A DNA stretch of 64,000 nt from Aplidium turbinatum (Eukaryota; Chordata; Ascidiacea; Aplousobranchia; Polyclinidae), in the NCBI GenBank assembly GCA_918807975.1, contig OU964921.1, positions 36,544,498 through 36,608,497 on the forward strand, in the 5' to 3' direction. The notes below the pieces were generated by a model that saw nothing but the letters and a program-made list of their open reading frames with translations, made no database searches and was not told the origin of the DNA. Both the position numbers and the translations under genes were made by a program. How positions within the stretch are numbered: position 1 is the first letter of the stretch; each line of letters starts with the position of its first letter. Shown piece by piece: positions 61,592 through 64,000 of the stretch.

Positions 61592-61960
61592 AAGATGGCG
61601 TCAAAAACGGCTGCCGTTTCAGATAACTCCCTATAACTCAGTTAGTATTTGATCTAGGATGATAATTTTGGTGTCTAACCATATGTTTTGAGGGGCCAGG
61701 AATACATTGAAGCTATTTATTTGACTGGTTGGGGATTGCATCATGTATAAATGCAATAATGCCGCTAATAGGGCTGCCATATTACAAATTTCAAGCAAAA
61801 ACAAACAAATTCACTTGTATTTGGTCTAGAATGATAATTTTGGTGTCTATCCTATATGTTTCGTTGACAAGGAATCCATTTAAGGGATTAAAACATTTGC
61901 ATATAAATTATATCACAGCAAAATCCAAAATGGCTGCTGATATATTTGCTGAATACTTAT
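61592..61960. repeat. Two 172-bp direct repeats beside the PIN/CXC element
   Basis: GATGATAATTTTGGTGTCTA and its surroundings (GTATTTGATCT / GTATTTGGTCT) recur with a spacing of 172 bp (about 61645 and 61817). Further shared words of the AATGGC-GCTGCC type occur at the edges. The block lies directly downstream of the broken minus-strand frame at 62170-63830 and is probably its subterminal repeat array. Confidence 0.6.
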
Positions 61961-62169
61961 AGAAAATCATTATTTCTGCGACTTTTACTTGTGAAATACC
62001 ATCTAACATATAACATCACTCACAAACGTAACCATTAGTTATCACAAATGTTACCATTAGTAATGTACAAGCCTCTCTCACAGTCGCAAGACAGTCAGTT
62101 GTGGTTATCATCCCGTCATTAAATCACCTAGTCCATAAATCTGTGATGTTGTCCAATTGAATTAAAATG

Positions 62170-64000
62170 CTAAGTAAGAGTCTGGCTGAAACCTGCAGCA
62201 TAACACGCACAGAATATTGCACATTTCAAACCATCCCTTGTGCAGCTGCAAGAAAGCGTTTTGCAGGGGTTGTCACTCTTGCATGCACATCTGATCATGA
62301 CAGTTTCTGGGGTGAGTTCATCATTTGCGGGAAGGAGGACCAGTTGTAGCGTTTTAAGTTTCGAGTTTTTCACCCATCCGTACATTTCTGCATCAAGTTC
62401 AGGCGGATTGCTGTCTTCCAGTGAACGCCACACAATGGCTTGGTGATGGGCCCTTCTTACATTCTCTTTAAAGGCCTCACTTGTAGGAGGAAGGGAACAA
62501 AGTTTTGGTGGTACCGCAGAGGCCCGACCCGTTTTGGATGCCCATACCCTCCAGTGTGCTTCGGACATTGATTTGCTCGTAGTATATTGACCGTAACAGG
62601 CTGACATGAATGTGGTTGCCTGCGCAATCATTGATTCTATGGGAGAATCAATGACCCCTAAAAGTGACAGTGAGTGACCATCTTTTAGAACCTTCAATGC
62701 AGTACCTTTGCCAACCCCATAGCAGCATGCTACCGTATCACACCCAGTAAGAGCATGGGCAAGCGTTCATTCACAGGCGTTCATTCACAAAAGACACATG
62801 CTTTTCAGTCACAAAAGACACATGCTTCTCTACGGTTTTTCCAATGTAAATGACTGTTCGTTCCTTAATTGGTGATTCCATGGTGATACGATTTTTCATG
62901 CTTCCAACGTGATAATAATGAAGCAAGAGAATGAAAACGTCAGTGTCATCGGATATCACAGTTATATCACTCTCTTCATTATTTCAAGCAGACAGCATCA
63001 CCTGTTGGACAATGATATTGTCCGCTTCCTCATGACTACTTGAAAGGTCCGCCCTTCTGATCACTACACCACCATGGCTGATCTCAAATGGGGCAATGTC
63101 CTCACCAATCACTATCAACTTGCGACTTTGGGTGTATTCATGGAATGACTCGTCTTCAATCAGAAGTTTGACAATCAGGTTTATCGACTGCTTCTTGTTT
63201 TCGGTCACCGTCAATACAGTTTTTTTGAGGTGGTAACTTGGTGTTCAGCTGCAGCTCGTGGACTCGGCTAACTCCAGTGGCCCTAGCACTTCTGGTGACA
63301 CTCTTAGTACTGTAATCGTAGTACCGATCGAACACTAAGTGAACGTCCCCAACTTTTAGTCTCTTGGCAATGGCGTGTTTCAAGTTGTTTGCGTAGTCTG
63401 TAGTGGTGCCCTCTGCACTGAACCATCAATCACAACTACTGAAGTTTCACTTGCTGTTGTCCGAGCAGATACCTCAACCTGAAGCTGTCGTTTTAAGGAA
63501 GACTTTGATGTTGCAGCTCTCATTTCTTCTGTGGGGTCAAACATAGACGTTGGTACTGGGGCCACTTCGTAGGATAGGACATCTTTTATGTCAACATCAC
63601 GCCCACTAGCCTGTTGGCCTATGACCCTGGAGTATATGACATTCATGTCGTACACTTTACTACCTCCCACATTCACATGTTTCTTTGTAGCCACCATGGT
63701 AGTCACGGTCTTGTGAATTGTTTCATGTAAGCCATCAGGTAAATTCTCTCCAAATTTGCACATCTGTTTGAATCCTTTCTGCACAGCCTCCTGCACATTC
63801 ACTTCGGGGTTCCATGTTGACCAGTTGCAATGTTCATTAGATCCTCTGGATGTTTCTCGGGATCAAGTGGATCTATACATTTTGAAGCTTCGTCCTGATG
63901 GCTTATCGGTCCTTGTTGTCATTCTTTATCCGTGCCTTCTTTTCTTCCTTATGCCCACTTCCCTGGTCTCCAGAATCTCCAAGCATTTCGCCCAGAGCAG
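62170..64000 (-). pseudogene. Broken copy of a PIN-like/CXC-domain gene family, probably mobile
   Basis: The minus-strand frames between 63830 and 62170 belong to one protein family seen in many copies in invertebrate genomes. In order they show a PIN-like acidic motif (ISDDTDVFILLLHYY), then AHALTGCDT with a glycine-rich GVGKGTALK, then a tesmin-type cysteine cluster (CACKSDNPCKTLSCSCTRDG). The copy is broken in several places and continues weakly to the right edge, where KCIDPLDPEKHPEDLM is still readable. Function is unknown. I infer a nuclease-like fold and mobility from the family's copy number and the adjacent direct repeats. I could not assign it to a named transposon class. Confidence 0.55.

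Noticed and set aside
1-64000. CRISPR arrays, operons, bacterial promoters, rRNA genes
   Set aside because: The window is clearly eukaryotic. The short direct repeats seen are target duplications or minisatellites, and no regular spacer-repeat structure exists.

Overview
The window is nuclear DNA of an animal: AT-rich, intron-rich, with short coding exons (77-223 bp) bounded by GT/AG splice sites and surrounded by small transposons. The gene families point to an invertebrate deuterostome, plausibly a tunicate or another invertebrate chordate. There is an ARM-TIR-SAM protein of a type I do not know from vertebrates, and a calcium-sensing-receptor-like gene whose seven-helix domain is cut by introns. 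Species assignment is inference.

Layout. (1) 2121-21920, plus strand: a 16-exon gene for a predicted N-myristoylated ARM-TIR-SAM protein of about 690 residues. Splice phases agree at every junction except one. Its introns hold two tRNA-derived SINEs, several hAT MITEs, two related hAT relics and a set of three nested hAT transposons (6968-12586), each with an exact 8-bp target-site duplication. (2) 21921-27469: a gene-free stretch between two convergent genes, with palindromic MITEs and one unexplained 197-codon ORF. (3) 27470-52658, minus strand: a complete 19-exon, 902-residue class C GPCR, very close to the calcium-sensing receptor. It has a signal peptide, Venus-flytrap domain, nine-cysteine domain, seven helices and a short tail, and all 18 splice phases agree. 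Its introns carry hAT elements, MITEs, SINEs and a rearranged LINE 3' end. (4) 52659-60030: mostly unrecognised sequence with a decayed hAT at 54364-55809. (5) 60031-61005, minus strand: the last two exons of a SENP6/7-type SUMO protease, including the catalytic-cysteine motif; the upstream exons are not in view. (6) 61592-64000: a broken copy of a PIN-like/CXC-domain gene family that looks mobile, with 172-bp subterminal repeats, running off the right edge.

The three host genes have no evident shared pathway: cytosolic TIR signalling or NAD metabolism (inferred), extracellular calcium or amino-acid sensing, and SUMO-chain removal. The strongest overall signal is the density of hAT-type and palindromic elements. 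Most of the distinct insertions can be delimited to the base by their duplicated targets. The most unusual host gene is the myristoylated ARM-TIR-SAM protein.
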